In this document: piece after piece, positions 16,953-25,835 of the stretch
Layout of the letters: each line of letters opens with the position of its first letter
Position numbering within the stretch: the stretch's first letter is position 1
Assembly (NCBI RefSeq): GCF_001808955.1
Contig: NZ_KV795255.1
Coordinates: 86,397 to 150,396, forward strand
Direction of reading: 5' to 3'
DNA length: 64,000 nt
DNA from: Rothia sp. HMSC078H08
GTDB lineage: Bacteria; Actinomycetota; Actinomycetes; Actinomycetales; Micrococcaceae
Program-made: the position numbers and the translations under genes
Notes under the pieces: model-generated
Databases searched by the model: none
Told to the model about the DNA's origin: nothing
Seen by the model: only the letters and a program-made list of their open reading frames with translations

Positions 16953-17942
16953 ATGAGCTATTCTGCCCCCGAAACACCCAGCGCACAGCGCCCGGAGCCC
17001 CCTACCGCCCGTCCGAGCGAGCGCGTGCAGATTTTCGCTCTTCCTACCCGCACGATGTACGGCTCCCTGCGTTTTAGCTGGTTGAGCTACCTGGGGCTTG
17101 CTGAGCAGCAGCATGCGGCGCAGTTGCCGACCTCCACGGCGGCGGTCAGCTACCTGAGCACTCAGGCGCTCATGCGCGCTATGGCGGCGGCGCGTCTGGA
17201 TGTGCCTTCCAGTGCCGCTTCTGAGATTGAGGTGGATCGTTCCTGCACCCTGTGCACCAGCGGTAAGAAGCACGGTAAGCCGCGTATTGCGGGCGTAAAT
17301 TTCAATATGTCGCAGGTGAATCCGCTGGTGGTGGGTGCGTTTAGCCGTAATTCCTCGGCGGTGCTCGGCGTGGATGTTGAGACTCTGGATGCGCGCCTGT
17401 TCTCCGGTTTTGCGCGCCTAGCGCTCTCCAATGAAGAACGCTCGTTCTATGAGCGGGTGGCACAGGAACGCCCTGCGCCCGTACTGCACCTGCTCTCGGT
17501 GGCGCTGTGGACCGCTAAGGAGGCGGTGCTCAAGGCGACCGGCCACGGCCTGAGCGTAGTGCCCTCCCTGGTTCGGGTGCAGCTCACCGATGCACTGCTG
17601 GATGCGCTCGAACTTGCCATGAACGAGGAGGTCCCGGGGGACCTTCTGGGCAGCAACGCTCCCGAGCCGACCGCCCTGCGCGTACTGACTCAGGACAGCT
17701 TGACCGCGCGTGCTACCTTTAGCGCACCCACACCTCAGGGCGGCGGCGAGGCTATCGAGCGGAGCTTTAGCCTGCAGTGGGTACCCGTGGCGCTGCCCGA
17801 TGCGGAGAACCCCGAGCACGCGCAGAAGATGCTCATCGCCCTGGCTGTGGAGAACCCTGCCGAGGGTGAGCCCGTGCAGCTTGAGGCTCAGCTTCTGCCG
17901 GTTGCCACTCCCCTGGAGCTCAAGCGTCTGCTCACCGACTAG
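16953..17942 (+). CDS. 4'-phosphopantetheinyl transferase superfamily protein (Sfp-type)
   Basis: About 329 residues. The Sfp-type signature is present: GVDVETLDARLF (metal-binding Asp-x-Glu region) and, about 60 residues later, LWTAKEAVLKATGHGL (the W-x-x-K-E-A motif). The enzyme transfers phosphopantetheine from CoA to carrier proteins such as NRPS or fatty-acid synthase domains. The convergent neighbour is the dihydroxybenzoate operon, so arming of a siderophore NRPS is the natural inference. The start at ATG 16953 is chosen because the upstream frame only repeats the antisense of rnhA; no strong ribosome site marks it, and 16929 is an alternative. Confidence 0.82.
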   Translation: MSYSAPETPSAQRPEPPTARPSERVQIFALPTRTMYGSLRFSWLSYLGLAEQQHAAQLPTSTAAVSYLSTQALMRAMAAARLDVPSSAASEIEVDRSCTLCTSGKKHGKPRIAGVNFNMSQVNPLVVGAFSRNSSAVLGVDVETLDARLFSGFARLALSNEERSFYERVAQERPAPVLHLLSVALWTAKEAVLKATGHGLSVVPSLVRVQLTDALLDALELAMNEEVPGDLLGSNAPEPTALRVLTQDSLTARATFSAPTPQGGGEAIERSFSLQWVPVALPDAENPEHAQKMLIALAVENPAEGEPVQLEAQLLPVATPLELKRLLTD

Positions 17943-17962
17943 CCACGCTCCCCCATAACAAC

Positions 17963-18010
17963 AACGACTGAACGCGCCCGCCATAACAGCGAGCGCGTTC
18001 AGTCGTTTTA
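17963..18010 (+). terminator. Terminator between the transferase and isochorismate synthase genes
   Basis: AACGACTGAACGCGC and its exact complement around a 15-base loop, followed by TTTTATTC on the plus strand. It may also stop the convergent operon. Confidence 0.9.
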
Positions 18011-18054
18011 TTCTGCCGGGTCAAGGCAGTCACGAAAGGCGTTCACGAAAGAGC

Positions 18055-19158
18055 CTAAGGGGTGTCTTCGCCCAGGGTCTCCACGCCCAGGGCACGGCCG
18101 AAGCTGCCGAGCTTCGTGCCGGTCTCGGTGTGCTCCAGCTCTGGGTCGGACTCAGCCACAATACCCGCACCCGCGTACAGCACCGCCTCGTCCGGGCTGA
18201 CCTGGGCACAGCGTAGCACCAGCGCCCACTCGCCGTTACCCTCGGCATCCATGTAGCCGACCAGGCCGCCAAAGTAGCGGCGCTCAAAAGACTCCAGCTG
18301 GCGAATCAGCTCCAGCGCCTTCTCAGTGGGGGCACCGCAAATCGCGGGGGTCGGGTGAATCGCGCGGGCACCGTCCAGGCAGGTCAGCCCCTCCTTCAGC
18401 ACGCCGTCGATGGGGGTCGCCAGGTGCCACAGCTGCGGGGTCTGCAGCAGCGAGGGCACCTGCGGTACGTTCAGCTCCTCGGCGATGGGTGCCAGGCGCT
18501 TGGCAATATCGTTAATGACGTAGGCGTGCTCGTGGCGGTCCTTCGGCGAGGCGAACAGGCGGTCACGAATCGCCTCGTCCTCGGCGCTACCGGGCTCGGC
18601 AATGCGCGGGGCGCTACCGGCAAGCGGGTGGGTCTTGAAGGCGCGGCCCTCGGTGCGGAACACCAGCTCCGGGGAGGCACCCATCAGGTAGCTTCCGTTC
18701 ATGCCGCGCTCACCGTCGGGCAGGCGCACCGCAAAGTTGAACGCGGAACGCTGCTGGGCGCGCAGGTTGTTGTACAGCGCCTCCAGGTTGAGAGCGCCGG
18801 GTGCGTAGCGGGCGGTGAGCACACGCGAAAGCACGATCTTGCTCAGCTCACCCGCCTTCATGCGCTCCACGGCGGTCGCAACGGCGGCACGGAACCGGTC
18901 GTTCTGCCGGCCGGTGACCGATACCGGTTCGGCAAGCGCCACAGTCTGCTCGGGAACCGGCACCTGCTGCTCCTCCAGGCGTTCAGGCACGAAGAGGTAG
19001 GCGAGCATATCGGGGTCAAAAGGAATCAGACCCACGACGGCGCTACCGGAACGTTTCGCCTCGTCCAGGGCATTATCGAAGGTTACAGGGATCATCGCAC
19101 CGGATGCGCGCAGAACGCGGGTGCCGGTGGCAAAGATAAAGTCGGGAAGGTTCGTCAT
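18055..19158 (-). CDS. dhbC: Isochorismate synthase (DhbC/EntC/MenF family)
   Basis: Converts chorismate to isochorismate, the first committed step to 2,3-dihydroxybenzoate. About 367 residues with the chorismate-binding fold: LSKIVLSRVLTARY, NFAVRLPDGERGMNGSYLMGASPELVFR (given as LMGASPELVF), THPLAGSAPR, HAYVINDIAKRLAP, HPTPAICGAP and the C-terminal YAGAGIVAESDPE. Start at ATG 19156-19158; an upstream in-frame ATG would add 13 residues overlapping the intergenic space. It is last in the dhbB-dhbA-dhbC operon, so it serves the catechol route and not menaquinone. Confidence 0.93.
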   Translation of the reverse strand: MTNLPDFIFATGTRVLRASGAMIPVTFDNALDEAKRSGSAVVGLIPFDPDMLAYLFVPERLEEQQVPVPEQTVALAEPVSVTGRQNDRFRAAVATAVERMKAGELSKIVLSRVLTARYAPGALNLEALYNNLRAQQRSAFNFAVRLPDGERGMNGSYLMGASPELVFRTEGRAFKTHPLAGSAPRIAEPGSAEDEAIRDRLFASPKDRHEHAYVINDIAKRLAPIAEELNVPQVPSLLQTPQLWHLATPIDGVLKEGLTCLDGARAIHPTPAICGAPTEKALELIRQLESFERRYFGGLVGYMDAEGNGEWALVLRCAQVSPDEAVLYAGAGIVAESDPELEHTETGTKLGSFGRALGVETLGEDTP

Positions 19159-19222
19159 CGTACTTCTATCAGTGGTGTGTGGGTTCGCGCCGGGCATCTA
19201 AACGCCGGACGCGGGGGTGCCG

Positions 19223-19990
19223 TTAGAGGGTCGCGCCGCCGTCAGCGACAATCTCCTGCATGGTGATGTGGCGTGCCGCCTCAGAAATGAGGAAAGCGTT
19301 GACCGCCGCAATATCCGCAGGGTCGGCAATACGGCGCAGCGGAATGCCCAGACGGAACGTTTCCGGGTTACCGGCAACCGGCAGGGCGGAGCGGTCCTCA
19401 CCCTCCCAGGCGTCAGTCACCATGGGGGTTCGGGTGGTGCCGGGGCAGACCGAGTTCACGCGAATACCGTGCGCGGCAAGCTGCAGACCGAAGCTGGAAC
19501 TCACGCGCGCCGCCGACGCCTTCGATGCACCGTAGGCGCCAAACTCCGCGCGGGGCACACGCGCCGCGTTGGAGGCGACCGTCACCAGGGAGCGGCTGTT
19601 CGCCGGGTCGCTCTCCTGCTGGTCAATCATGATGCGTGCGAATTCGCGCAGGCACAGGAACACGCCGTCGGAGTTGACCGCGTGCAGGCGCTTCCAGGTG
19701 GTGAAACTGGTTTCGAGCAGCGGCTGGCTGTGGGCGATGCCCGCGGCGAGCACCGCACCGGTGATGGGTTCGTCGAGTGCCGCTACAGCGTTGGCGAGGG
19801 CGGTGACGGACTCTTCACTCGTAACGTCTACAGCGCGGTAGCGGAAGATTGCGTCTCCGTAGGTACCGAAGGAGGCAATGGGCTGCTCTGCAAGGTCAGC
19901 CGCAAACACCGAATAACCGTTCTTAATGAGCTGGTGGACGGTTGCCTCACCAATACCGCCGTTCGCGCCGGTCACAATGACCCAGCTCAT
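19223..19990 (-). CDS. dhbA: 2,3-dihydro-2,3-dihydroxybenzoate dehydrogenase (EntA/DhbA-type SDR)
   Basis: 255-residue short-chain dehydrogenase. The NAD-binding motif is VTGANGGIGEA at residues 6-16, with Asp in YRAVDVTSEE. The catalytic set is Ser in VTVASNAARVP and Y-x-x-x-K in YGASKAS. Oxidation of the dihydrodiol to 2,3-dihydroxybenzoate follows from its place between the isochorismatase and isochorismate synthase genes. Its ATG overlaps the stop of the upstream gene by four bases (ATGA), indicating translational coupling. Confidence 0.92.
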   Translation of the reverse strand: MSWVIVTGANGGIGEATVHQLIKNGYSVFAADLAEQPIASFGTYGDAIFRYRAVDVTSEESVTALANAVAALDEPITGAVLAAGIAHSQPLLETSFTTWKRLHAVNSDGVFLCLREFARIMIDQQESDPANSRSLVTVASNAARVPRAEFGAYGASKASAARVSSSFGLQLAAHGIRVNSVCPGTTRTPMVTDAWEGEDRSALPVAGNPETFRLGIPLRRIADPADIAAVNAFLISEAARHITMQEIVADGGATL

Positions 19991-20688
19991 GCGCGCGCCT
20001 CCTCAGCAGTCTCAGCCTTCTCAGCACCTTCTGCAGCATGCAGGTCGGCGAGTACATCGGCGGTGTTCAGCACGCGGGCGCAACGACCCGAAGCGTACTC
20101 GCACGCCGTGCGGTGCTCACCTTCCGAGAAGTCGGCGAGCGCATCCGCGACCATGAACGGCTGAATATCGCGCATGAACGCCTCCAGGGCGGTGGTCAGG
20201 CAGCCAATATGCGCGTACACGCCGCCGATAATGAGCTGGTCGCGACCGGACTCCTTGAGCAGGTCCTCGAAGGGGCTGCGCACGAACGCGGAGTAGCGCC
20301 ACTTGGTCAGCACGGTGTCGCGGTCGGTGGGTGCAAGTGCGTCGAGCACGCGGGCAGACTCGTCATTCTGCAGACCGTCGCCCCAGAAGTCGATGAGCAG
20401 GCGGCGGTCTTCGGGGTTCTGGCGCGGCGGCTGCGCGGTGTAGTAGACCGGGATTCCGGCGGCGTGGGCGGCATCAATGAGGCGGCGCAGGTTCCGAATG
20501 GCGATGTTAATCTGGGCGTCCGGGTTATCGTTACCCTCACCCAGGTTGGCCCCTTCGAAAGCCTGGACGAAGTGTACCTGCATGTCGTGCACGAGCAGTA
20601 CAGCGCGGGAGGGGTCCACGGGCCAGCTCACTCGGTTGCTGTGTTCACGGTCGACGTAGGTGTAGGGCTTGATTTTGGGCAGTGCCAT
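19987..20688 (-). CDS. dhbB: Isochorismatase (DhbB/EntB N-terminal type, no carrier domain)
   Basis: Hydrolyses isochorismate to 2,3-dihydro-2,3-dihydroxybenzoate and pyruvate. 233 residues starting at ATG 20686-20688 behind GGGAGA. Motifs: [11 protein letters not shown] with the catalytic Asp, [10 protein letters not shown] with the conserved Lys-Trp pair, and [13 protein letters not shown], which is nearly the EntB wording. The length corresponds to the isochorismatase domain only; the aryl-carrier domain that is fused in EntB and DhbB (about 75 more residues with an LGGxS site) is missing. The carrier must be supplied by another gene. Confidence 0.92.
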   Translation of the reverse strand: MALPKIKPYTYVDREHSNRVSWPVDPSRAVLLVHDMQVHFVQAFEGANLGEGNDNPDAQINIAIRNLRRLIDAAHAAGIPVYYTAQPPRQNPEDRRLLIDFWGDGLQNDESARVLDALAPTDRDTVLTKWRYSAFVRSPFEDLLKESGRDQLIIGGVYAHIGCLTTALEAFMRDIQPFMVADALADFSEGEHRTACEYASGRCARVLNTADVLADLHAAEGAEKAETAEEARA

Positions 20689-20836
20689 GATTCTCCCGGT
20701 TCGTGCCTTTGGTTTTCGGTTGTATGCGCGGCGCAGGCGATGCACTGTGGTTGGTGTAGCAGCGAGTGGGTGTCTCCTCCGAGCCCTCTCGCGCTGACCA
20801 CCCAATCGGCGAGCTTGCGCTTATCTCATAACCATC

Positions 20837-20855
20837 TTAGGGCATGCTTAGCTAC
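20837..20855. promoter_or_regulatory. Candidate iron-box upstream of the DHB operon
   Basis: TTAGGGCATGCTTAGCTAC stands about 150 bases upstream of dhbB. On the minus strand it matches the IdeR/DtxR box TTAGGTTAGGCTAACCTAA at about 12 of 19 positions. The match is weak and rests mainly on context. Confidence 0.3.
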
Positions 20856-20876
20856 TAGGTATATATGAGCCTTAAC

Positions 20877-20938
20877 AAAAATGCTTCCCCACCCGCACCT
20901 CCGTTGACAGCACAACGGGCGGAACGGGCAGGGAAGCA
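20877..20938 (-). terminator. Terminator of the RclA-like gene
   Basis: A long imperfect hairpin with arms GTGCTTCCCTG...CCGTTG and its partner, followed by ATTTTTGTT on the minus strand, 57 bases after the stop codon. Confidence 0.8.
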
Positions 20939-20994
20939 CTCAGACAAGCAGAAACGCTATACGAACCGCGAATCCAGACGCGATTCTAGTTCAA

Positions 20995-22404
20995 CTAGTT
21001 CACGGGCGCCGCGACAGCAAGAACCTCATTCAGACCCTCAGTGATCGAGGGGTGAGTGTAAATCTCATCGCGCAGCTGCGAAGCAGTAATGCCGTGGCGC
21101 ATCGCCAGAGCCACCAGGTTAATAACCTCCATGGACTCGATTACCAGCAGCTGGGCACCCAGAATCTGGTCGGTCTGCGCGTCAATCACGAACTTCATGA
21201 TGCCGCGCGGGTTCTCCTGGGTCTTCGCGCGCGGCATCGCGGCAACCGCGGCAACAGGCTTCGAAGCGACCTTCACCTTGTGGCCAGCCTCAATTGCCTC
21301 ACGCTCGGTCAGGCCTACGGAAGACAGCGGCGGGTTCATGTAGATGGTCGAAGCCACTGCCTTGCGGTCCTTGGTGGAGCGGGAACCGTCACCGACCAGC
21401 TGGGAGAGCACCACGCGGTAGTCATCCAGCGAAATGTAGGTGAACTGCGGGCCGCCGTTCACGTCACCGAGCGCGAAAATGTTCGGCACGGTGCTGCGCA
21501 GGTGCTCATCCACGACAATTGCGCCGCGGTCGTTGGTTTCGATGCTGGTGTTCTCCAGGCCCAGACCCTCGGTGGCGGGCTTGCGGCCGGTCGCAACCAT
21601 CACGTAGTCCACCTCCAGCTGCTGAGTAGCACCCTCGGAGTCGAGGTAGGTCACGGTCACCGAGTCAGCGCCGTCCTTGAAGGACTGCACGCGCACGCCG
21701 GTATGAGCGGTAATGTCCTGATCTGCGATAATCTCGCGGGCAACCTGGGCAACGTCCTCATCGTAGCGTCCGAAGAGGGCGGGGGCACCGTCCAGAATGG
21801 TTACCTCAGTGCCGTAGGAGGAGAAAATACCGGCAAACTCAACACCGATGGGGCCGCCACCGATGATGCCCAGGCGCTTGGGGCGCGGGGTGAGCTTCTG
21901 CAGCTCGGTGGAGGTGAGCACACGCTCAGATTCGCGGACGCCCTCAATCGGCGGGATGACCGACACGGCGCCGGTGTTGACGATGAAGTAGTCGGCGGTA
22001 ACGCGCAGGGTGTCCTCGCCCGCGGTGACCTCAACCTCGGTGTCGGAGATGAAGCGTGCGTGACCGTCAATGAGCTTGGCAGTCTCGTTGGACAGCAGGA
22101 TCTCGCGGTTCTTGGCGCGCATCATGCCGGTCAGTTTGTCACGGAAAACCACGGCGGATTCGTAGGCGGCGTTTGCCTCTTCAAGGGTGCGCTCGCCGCT
22201 GGCGCGGAACTCGTCGGCGCGGTGTACGAGCGCCTTGGTGGGTACGCAACCGATGTTGATGCAGGTGCCGCCGTACATGCCGGTGGACTGTTCGATGAGG
22301 GCAACGTTCTTACCGGTCTTCGCATATGCGCCGGCGAGGGTCTTACCGCCCTTGCCGAAGCCAATGACGACCATGTCAAAGTGCAGCTGAGCGGGGGTGG
22401 TCAT
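20995..22404 (-). CDS. RclA/Har-like flavoprotein disulfide reductase (probable hypothiocyanous acid reductase)
   Basis: 469-residue pyridine nucleotide-disulfide oxidoreductase. FAD-binding motif VVIGFGKGGKTLA near residue 13, redox-active pair Cys48/Cys53 in GGTCINIGCVPTK, NAD(P) motif IGGGPIGVEFAG, and the C-terminal dyad His451-Glu456 in YTHPSITE. The wording GGTCINIGCVPTKALVH and ESMEVINLVALAMRHG resembles RclA of E. coli and Har of streptococci more than lipoamide dehydrogenase or mycothione reductase. RclA and Har are established NAD(P)H-dependent reducers of hypothiocyanous acid, the lactoperoxidase product in saliva. The specific activity here is inferred from those signatures. Confidence 0.82.
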   Translation of the reverse strand: MTTPAQLHFDMVVIGFGKGGKTLAGAYAKTGKNVALIEQSTGMYGGTCINIGCVPTKALVHRADEFRASGERTLEEANAAYESAVVFRDKLTGMMRAKNREILLSNETAKLIDGHARFISDTEVEVTAGEDTLRVTADYFIVNTGAVSVIPPIEGVRESERVLTSTELQKLTPRPKRLGIIGGGPIGVEFAGIFSSYGTEVTILDGAPALFGRYDEDVAQVAREIIADQDITAHTGVRVQSFKDGADSVTVTYLDSEGATQQLEVDYVMVATGRKPATEGLGLENTSIETNDRGAIVVDEHLRSTVPNIFALGDVNGGPQFTYISLDDYRVVLSQLVGDGSRSTKDRKAVASTIYMNPPLSSVGLTEREAIEAGHKVKVASKPVAAVAAMPRAKTQENPRGIMKFVIDAQTDQILGAQLLVIESMEVINLVALAMRHGITASQLRDEIYTHPSITEGLNEVLAVAAPVN

Positions 22405-22451
22405 AATATTCTCCTGTGAAATTTAGATGATGATCTCTTCACAGAGTTCAA

Positions 22452-22476
22452 CGGGAAGAAATGAGTATTATTCCCG
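22452..22476. promoter_or_regulatory. Dyad upstream of the RclA-like gene
   Basis: CGGGAA and TTCCCG flank a 13-base, partly symmetric centre (8 of 12 positions pair). It lies 48 bases upstream of the flavoprotein start, a plausible place for an operator. Confidence 0.35.
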
Positions 22477-22594
22477 CGCGCCACATTTTTTCTTGGCCCC
22501 AGCCGCCCCTCAGCCCGTGCGGGCGTAGACTGAAACTACCCGGCTCCCTACGAGAAGCCAGCCTACGAGCAGCCAACATTTTCAGGAGGACTTT

Positions 22595-23116
22595 ATGAAA
22601 ACCCACGATATTCTGCGTGACGCCGCCAGCCGCCCCGGCATCGAGGCCGCCGTAGCCGTCAAAGGGCTATCAGCGGAGGCGCTCAACGCCCACCCGTGCG
22701 GGCACCCGAACTCTATCGCCTGGCTGCTCTGGCATGCCGGACGACAAATGGACATGCAGCTTTCTGCTCTGAATGGTCAGCCGCAGGTCTGGGAGACTCA
22801 GGGTTTCAGGGAGCGTTTCAACCTGGGCGAGCTCGGCGACACCATGGGCTACGGCCACACCGCCGAGCAAGCACGCTCCATTGTGGTTGAAGATTCTGCC
22901 CTGCTGGTGGAATACCTTGTGGCGACCGACGAGGCGCTTGCCGACTACGCGCAGACACTGAGCGAGGCTGATTTGAGCGAGATTATTGACCGTTCGTGGA
23001 CTCCGCCGGTAACTCGCGGTATGCGCCTGGTCAGCCTGATTGACGACGCAACCCAGCACGTGGGTCAGGCGGCGTACGCGGCGGGTATTCTCGCCGCGCA
23101 GGATTTCGCGGCGTAG
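22595..23116 (+). CDS. DinB/DUF664-family protein (mycothiol-dependent enzyme fold)
   Basis: 173 residues, all-helical four-helix bundle of the DinB_2/DUF664 type. The metal-ligand histidines are visible: His47 in WLLWHAGRQMD, a middle His in GYGHTAEQA, and His155 in DDATQHVGQAAYAAG. In actinobacteria this fold serves mycothiol- or bacillithiol-dependent S-transferases and related detoxifying enzymes, and the metal is usually zinc. The substrate is not known. A TTTCAGGAGGA ribosome site precedes the ATG. It is divergent from the RclA-like gene and ends before a strong terminator, so it is probably monocistronic. Confidence 0.85.
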   Translation: MKTHDILRDAASRPGIEAAVAVKGLSAEALNAHPCGHPNSIAWLLWHAGRQMDMQLSALNGQPQVWETQGFRERFNLGELGDTMGYGHTAEQARSIVVEDSALLVEYLVATDEALADYAQTLSEADLSEIIDRSWTPPVTRGMRLVSLIDDATQHVGQAAYAAGILAAQDFAA

Positions 23117-23154
23117 GATTAGGATTTCACGCCCGCTAGAGGGGAACGAAAAGG

Positions 23155-23198
23155 CGGTGGCGCCTCGGATGGTTGTATCCGAGGCGCCACCGATTTTT
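23155..23198 (+). terminator. Terminator of the DinB-family gene
   Basis: CGGTGGCGCCTCGGA and its exact complement around an 8-base loop, followed by ATTTTTACG on the plus strand. Confidence 0.95.
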
Positions 23199-23277
23199 AC
23201 GTAGTCTCTCCTAAGAGGCCAGTTTATATTCGCTTATGGACATGAATGACATTTTCCATCTGAGGTCAGGTGTCTCG

Positions 23278-24582
23278 CTACTTTTCCTTTTGAAGAACCC
23301 TTACAAGAACTTTCTCAGTCCTTGACGAGTAAAGGTACTTCCTAATGGCATCACTTCCACGCTTCAATACGTATATTCTTTTAAGGTTTGCATATATCTC
23401 CCGTGCTAAATCATCACGTGAATCTTTTCTTCTTGCATCTAATATTTCTTCCGTAGCTTCTTGCAAGAATCGGGATCTTCTGGACATATCATCAACCATT
23501 CCAGAACGCGTATAAAGTATACGATTAATAATCTTTGGATCGCCCAGGAGTGTCAAATCAATATAAAAGCGCCAAATATCATGTTTTTGTACCGCAATCA
23601 ACCAAGAATATTCAATTAATCTATCCTCCCGTAATCTATTAACAATTTGCGAAATGTCTTCCACTCCATCAATATCTTGAAATCCATAATTATCGATTCT
23701 AGAAATTCCATAAGAATAACCTTTTTTAACTGACGAGTAGTTTGAAAAAACCTTCTTCAATCTCAACTCAACTATATGCTCCTGATTCAAAATAGCACAG
23801 TCATAGTTTTCTGATATTCTATACAGGTTCTGATCAATCCACGCCATTAATTCTTCATACAGTAGAACAGATTCCTCAAGGCGCTTATTACCCTCCTTAC
23901 TTACAATCTTCCGAATATCTCTTTTTTGACTATAGAAATAAAAGAAGAAAATAGTTGGTAGCAATGTGATTATAGTAAGTGCAAGGGGCAGACTCGAGAA
24001 AATCCCAGCCACATCCAGCTTAAGGTTCAGGAAATTTTCCACAATATCTTTACCTGTAATCTTAATTGGATTATTTACCCCCAGGGATAGATAGATATGA
24101 ATCGAAAGTAAAAATATAGTCAAGACCAGCATATCTTTAACTATATTTCTTAACCATGAAGGAAGCACTTTTCCATGCAGGCCATTCCAAACTTCATTCC
24201 CACCTCCAGTAGCGATAGGCAACCACCACAGCCTCAAAAATCGATACAACTTATCCCAGCGATATGTAATTCTCACTCTCCACAGAGCAATTTCAGTACG
24301 ACCTTTAAGAATCATCTTCCAGGAATTACTGTCAAAAATATAAAAAAACAATGTATCCAAACCAACTAGAATAAGTTCATACAATCCTAGAGATATAAAT
24401 AAAATAGACAGGGGCTGCAATAGAGGTAGCATAAATTCAAATAAAGAGGAATTACTAGAATTCATTCCAAGACTGGATATAATATTAGACCAAGCTAATT
24501 CTACATTTCCCAAAAATAGACTTAAAACAAGCAATAATATACCCACAGGTATAGCCAGCCTAACAACTCTTGGAAATCTCAT
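23278..24582 (-). CDS. Orphan multi-pass membrane protein, AT-rich
   Basis: 434 residues that I do not recognise. Four hydrophobic segments are visible at roughly residues 7-26, 50-80, 145-168 and 192-216. The remaining half is a charged cytoplasmic-type region rich in Arg, Lys, Asp and Ile (for example RRSRFLQEATEEILDAR) without a catalytic motif I can name. Codon use is markedly AT-rich and Ile/Asn/Lys-heavy, unlike both neighbours, with AAA, ATA and TTA codons common. This suggests recent acquisition. It sits between the DinB terminator and rlmC, with AT-rich flanks of 50-80 bases and no integrase, IS or direct repeat that I can see. Confidence 0.75.
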   Translation of the reverse strand: MRFPRVVRLAIPVGILLLVLSLFLGNVELAWSNIISSLGMNSSNSSLFEFMLPLLQPLSILFISLGLYELILVGLDTLFFYIFDSNSWKMILKGRTEIALWRVRITYRWDKLYRFLRLWWLPIATGGGNEVWNGLHGKVLPSWLRNIVKDMLVLTIFLLSIHIYLSLGVNNPIKITGKDIVENFLNLKLDVAGIFSSLPLALTIITLLPTIFFFYFYSQKRDIRKIVSKEGNKRLEESVLLYEELMAWIDQNLYRISENYDCAILNQEHIVELRLKKVFSNYSSVKKGYSYGISRIDNYGFQDIDGVEDISQIVNRLREDRLIEYSWLIAVQKHDIWRFYIDLTLLGDPKIINRILYTRSGMVDDMSRRSRFLQEATEEILDARRKDSRDDLAREIYANLKRIYVLKRGSDAIRKYLYSSRTEKVLVRVLQKEK

Positions 24583-24647
24583 TTAAATTATTCATCCCCC
24601 GAACTTTATTATGATTACATTACTCGTCTATCAAAATTTTTTTAATA

Positions 24648-25784
24648 TCATAGTTGCCGCTGCAGCAGCACCATGACCTCGTAGTGGTCCGTATGCGGGA
24701 ACATATCCAGCACACGACCCTGCACCGGCGCATACGACGGCATGCGCGCCAGGTCCTTCGCCAGAGTCACCGCGTTACAGCTCGAATACACCACACGATC
24801 AATACCCGAACCCTCAATCCACGCGCACAGGCTCTCACCAATACCGCGACGTGGCGGATTCACCACCAGCATCTGCGGCACCGTGCCCGAAGACACCGCA
24901 AACTCCGGCGCGTCCTGCGCCGAAAAGTTCACGCCCTTCAAACCGTACTCAGCAACCGTACGCTGTGCCGAAGCGACCGCCTCCGCACTAATCTCAATAC
25001 CGGTCACCGAGCCGCCATCCATCACCGAGGCCGCATGCAGGGCAAAACCACCCACGCCACAGTACAGGTCCCACAGCGAGCCCGGAGCCACCTCACGCAC
25101 CCACTCGCGGCCCTGCGCGTACATCGCCTCAGCGACCTTCGTATTCGTCTGGAAGAAGCTCTGCGGGCGCAGGTGCAGGGTCAGGTCGTTCACCTGCATC
25201 GGCAGGGTCTGACGCTCCGACAGGATAATCTCCTCATTACCCTCAACACGCGCCACCGGCTCACGTAGCAGGTTCACCGACAGCACCGCCAGGTTCGGTA
25301 GCCGCTCCTGCAACCAGTCCATTTGGCGGCGAATCGGCACCAGAAGCTTCTTCGAACGCAGCACGAAACGCACCATCAGCTCGCCCGCCGCCGAAGCGGT
25401 CACCAGAATATTCTTCAGCTCGCCGCGACGATTCGGAATGTCGTAGGGGGTCAGGTCTGCGCGCTGAATCAGCTCACGCAGCACCGGAATGACCGCCTGA
25501 ATCTGCTCCATATAGAGCGGGCATTCGCCAAGATCAGTGGATGCGCCCGTACGGTAATCCACAATGCCGAGGGTCGGGTTCTTCGCCGAACCACCCACCA
25601 CAAGCTTCGCCTTGTTGCGGAAGCCCGCCTCCGCACTGGTCACCGGGTCCAGCCACTGCAGCTGCGGGTACGCGGCAAGCAGGGCGCGGGCGTGCTCCTG
25701 CTTCGCCTGCACCTGCGCGGTGTAGGCGGTCTCAATGCTGGGGCAGGAGGAGCAGAGGTCTTCACGAAAATAGGCACATTCCAT
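24648..25784 (-). CDS. rlmC: 23S rRNA (uracil-5-)-methyltransferase RlmC/RumB-type
   Basis: 378 residues. The N-terminus carries the iron-sulfur cluster cysteines of RlmC (C3, C11 and C14 in MECAYFREDLCSSC, plus the later Cys in LGECPLY). The TRAM domain of RlmD is absent. The SAM-binding site reads WDLYCGVGGFALHAA, and motif IV NPPRRGIG and the nucleophile Cys in VYSSCNAVTLAKDL follow. It should methylate the C5 of a 23S rRNA uridine. The gene is monocistronic; its downstream side runs straight into AT-rich DNA without a visible GC-rich terminator. Confidence 0.92.
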   Translation of the reverse strand: MECAYFREDLCSSCPSIETAYTAQVQAKQEHARALLAAYPQLQWLDPVTSAEAGFRNKAKLVVGGSAKNPTLGIVDYRTGASTDLGECPLYMEQIQAVIPVLRELIQRADLTPYDIPNRRGELKNILVTASAAGELMVRFVLRSKKLLVPIRRQMDWLQERLPNLAVLSVNLLREPVARVEGNEEIILSERQTLPMQVNDLTLHLRPQSFFQTNTKVAEAMYAQGREWVREVAPGSLWDLYCGVGGFALHAASVMDGGSVTGIEISAEAVASAQRTVAEYGLKGVNFSAQDAPEFAVSSGTVPQMLVVNPPRRGIGESLCAWIEGSGIDRVVYSSCNAVTLAKDLARMPSYAPVQGRVLDMFPHTDHYEVMVLLQRQL

Positions 25785-25835
25785 AGGGGCACCATTTTAC
25801 CGCCTCCATCGGCGGGACAGGACGCATGGGCACAC

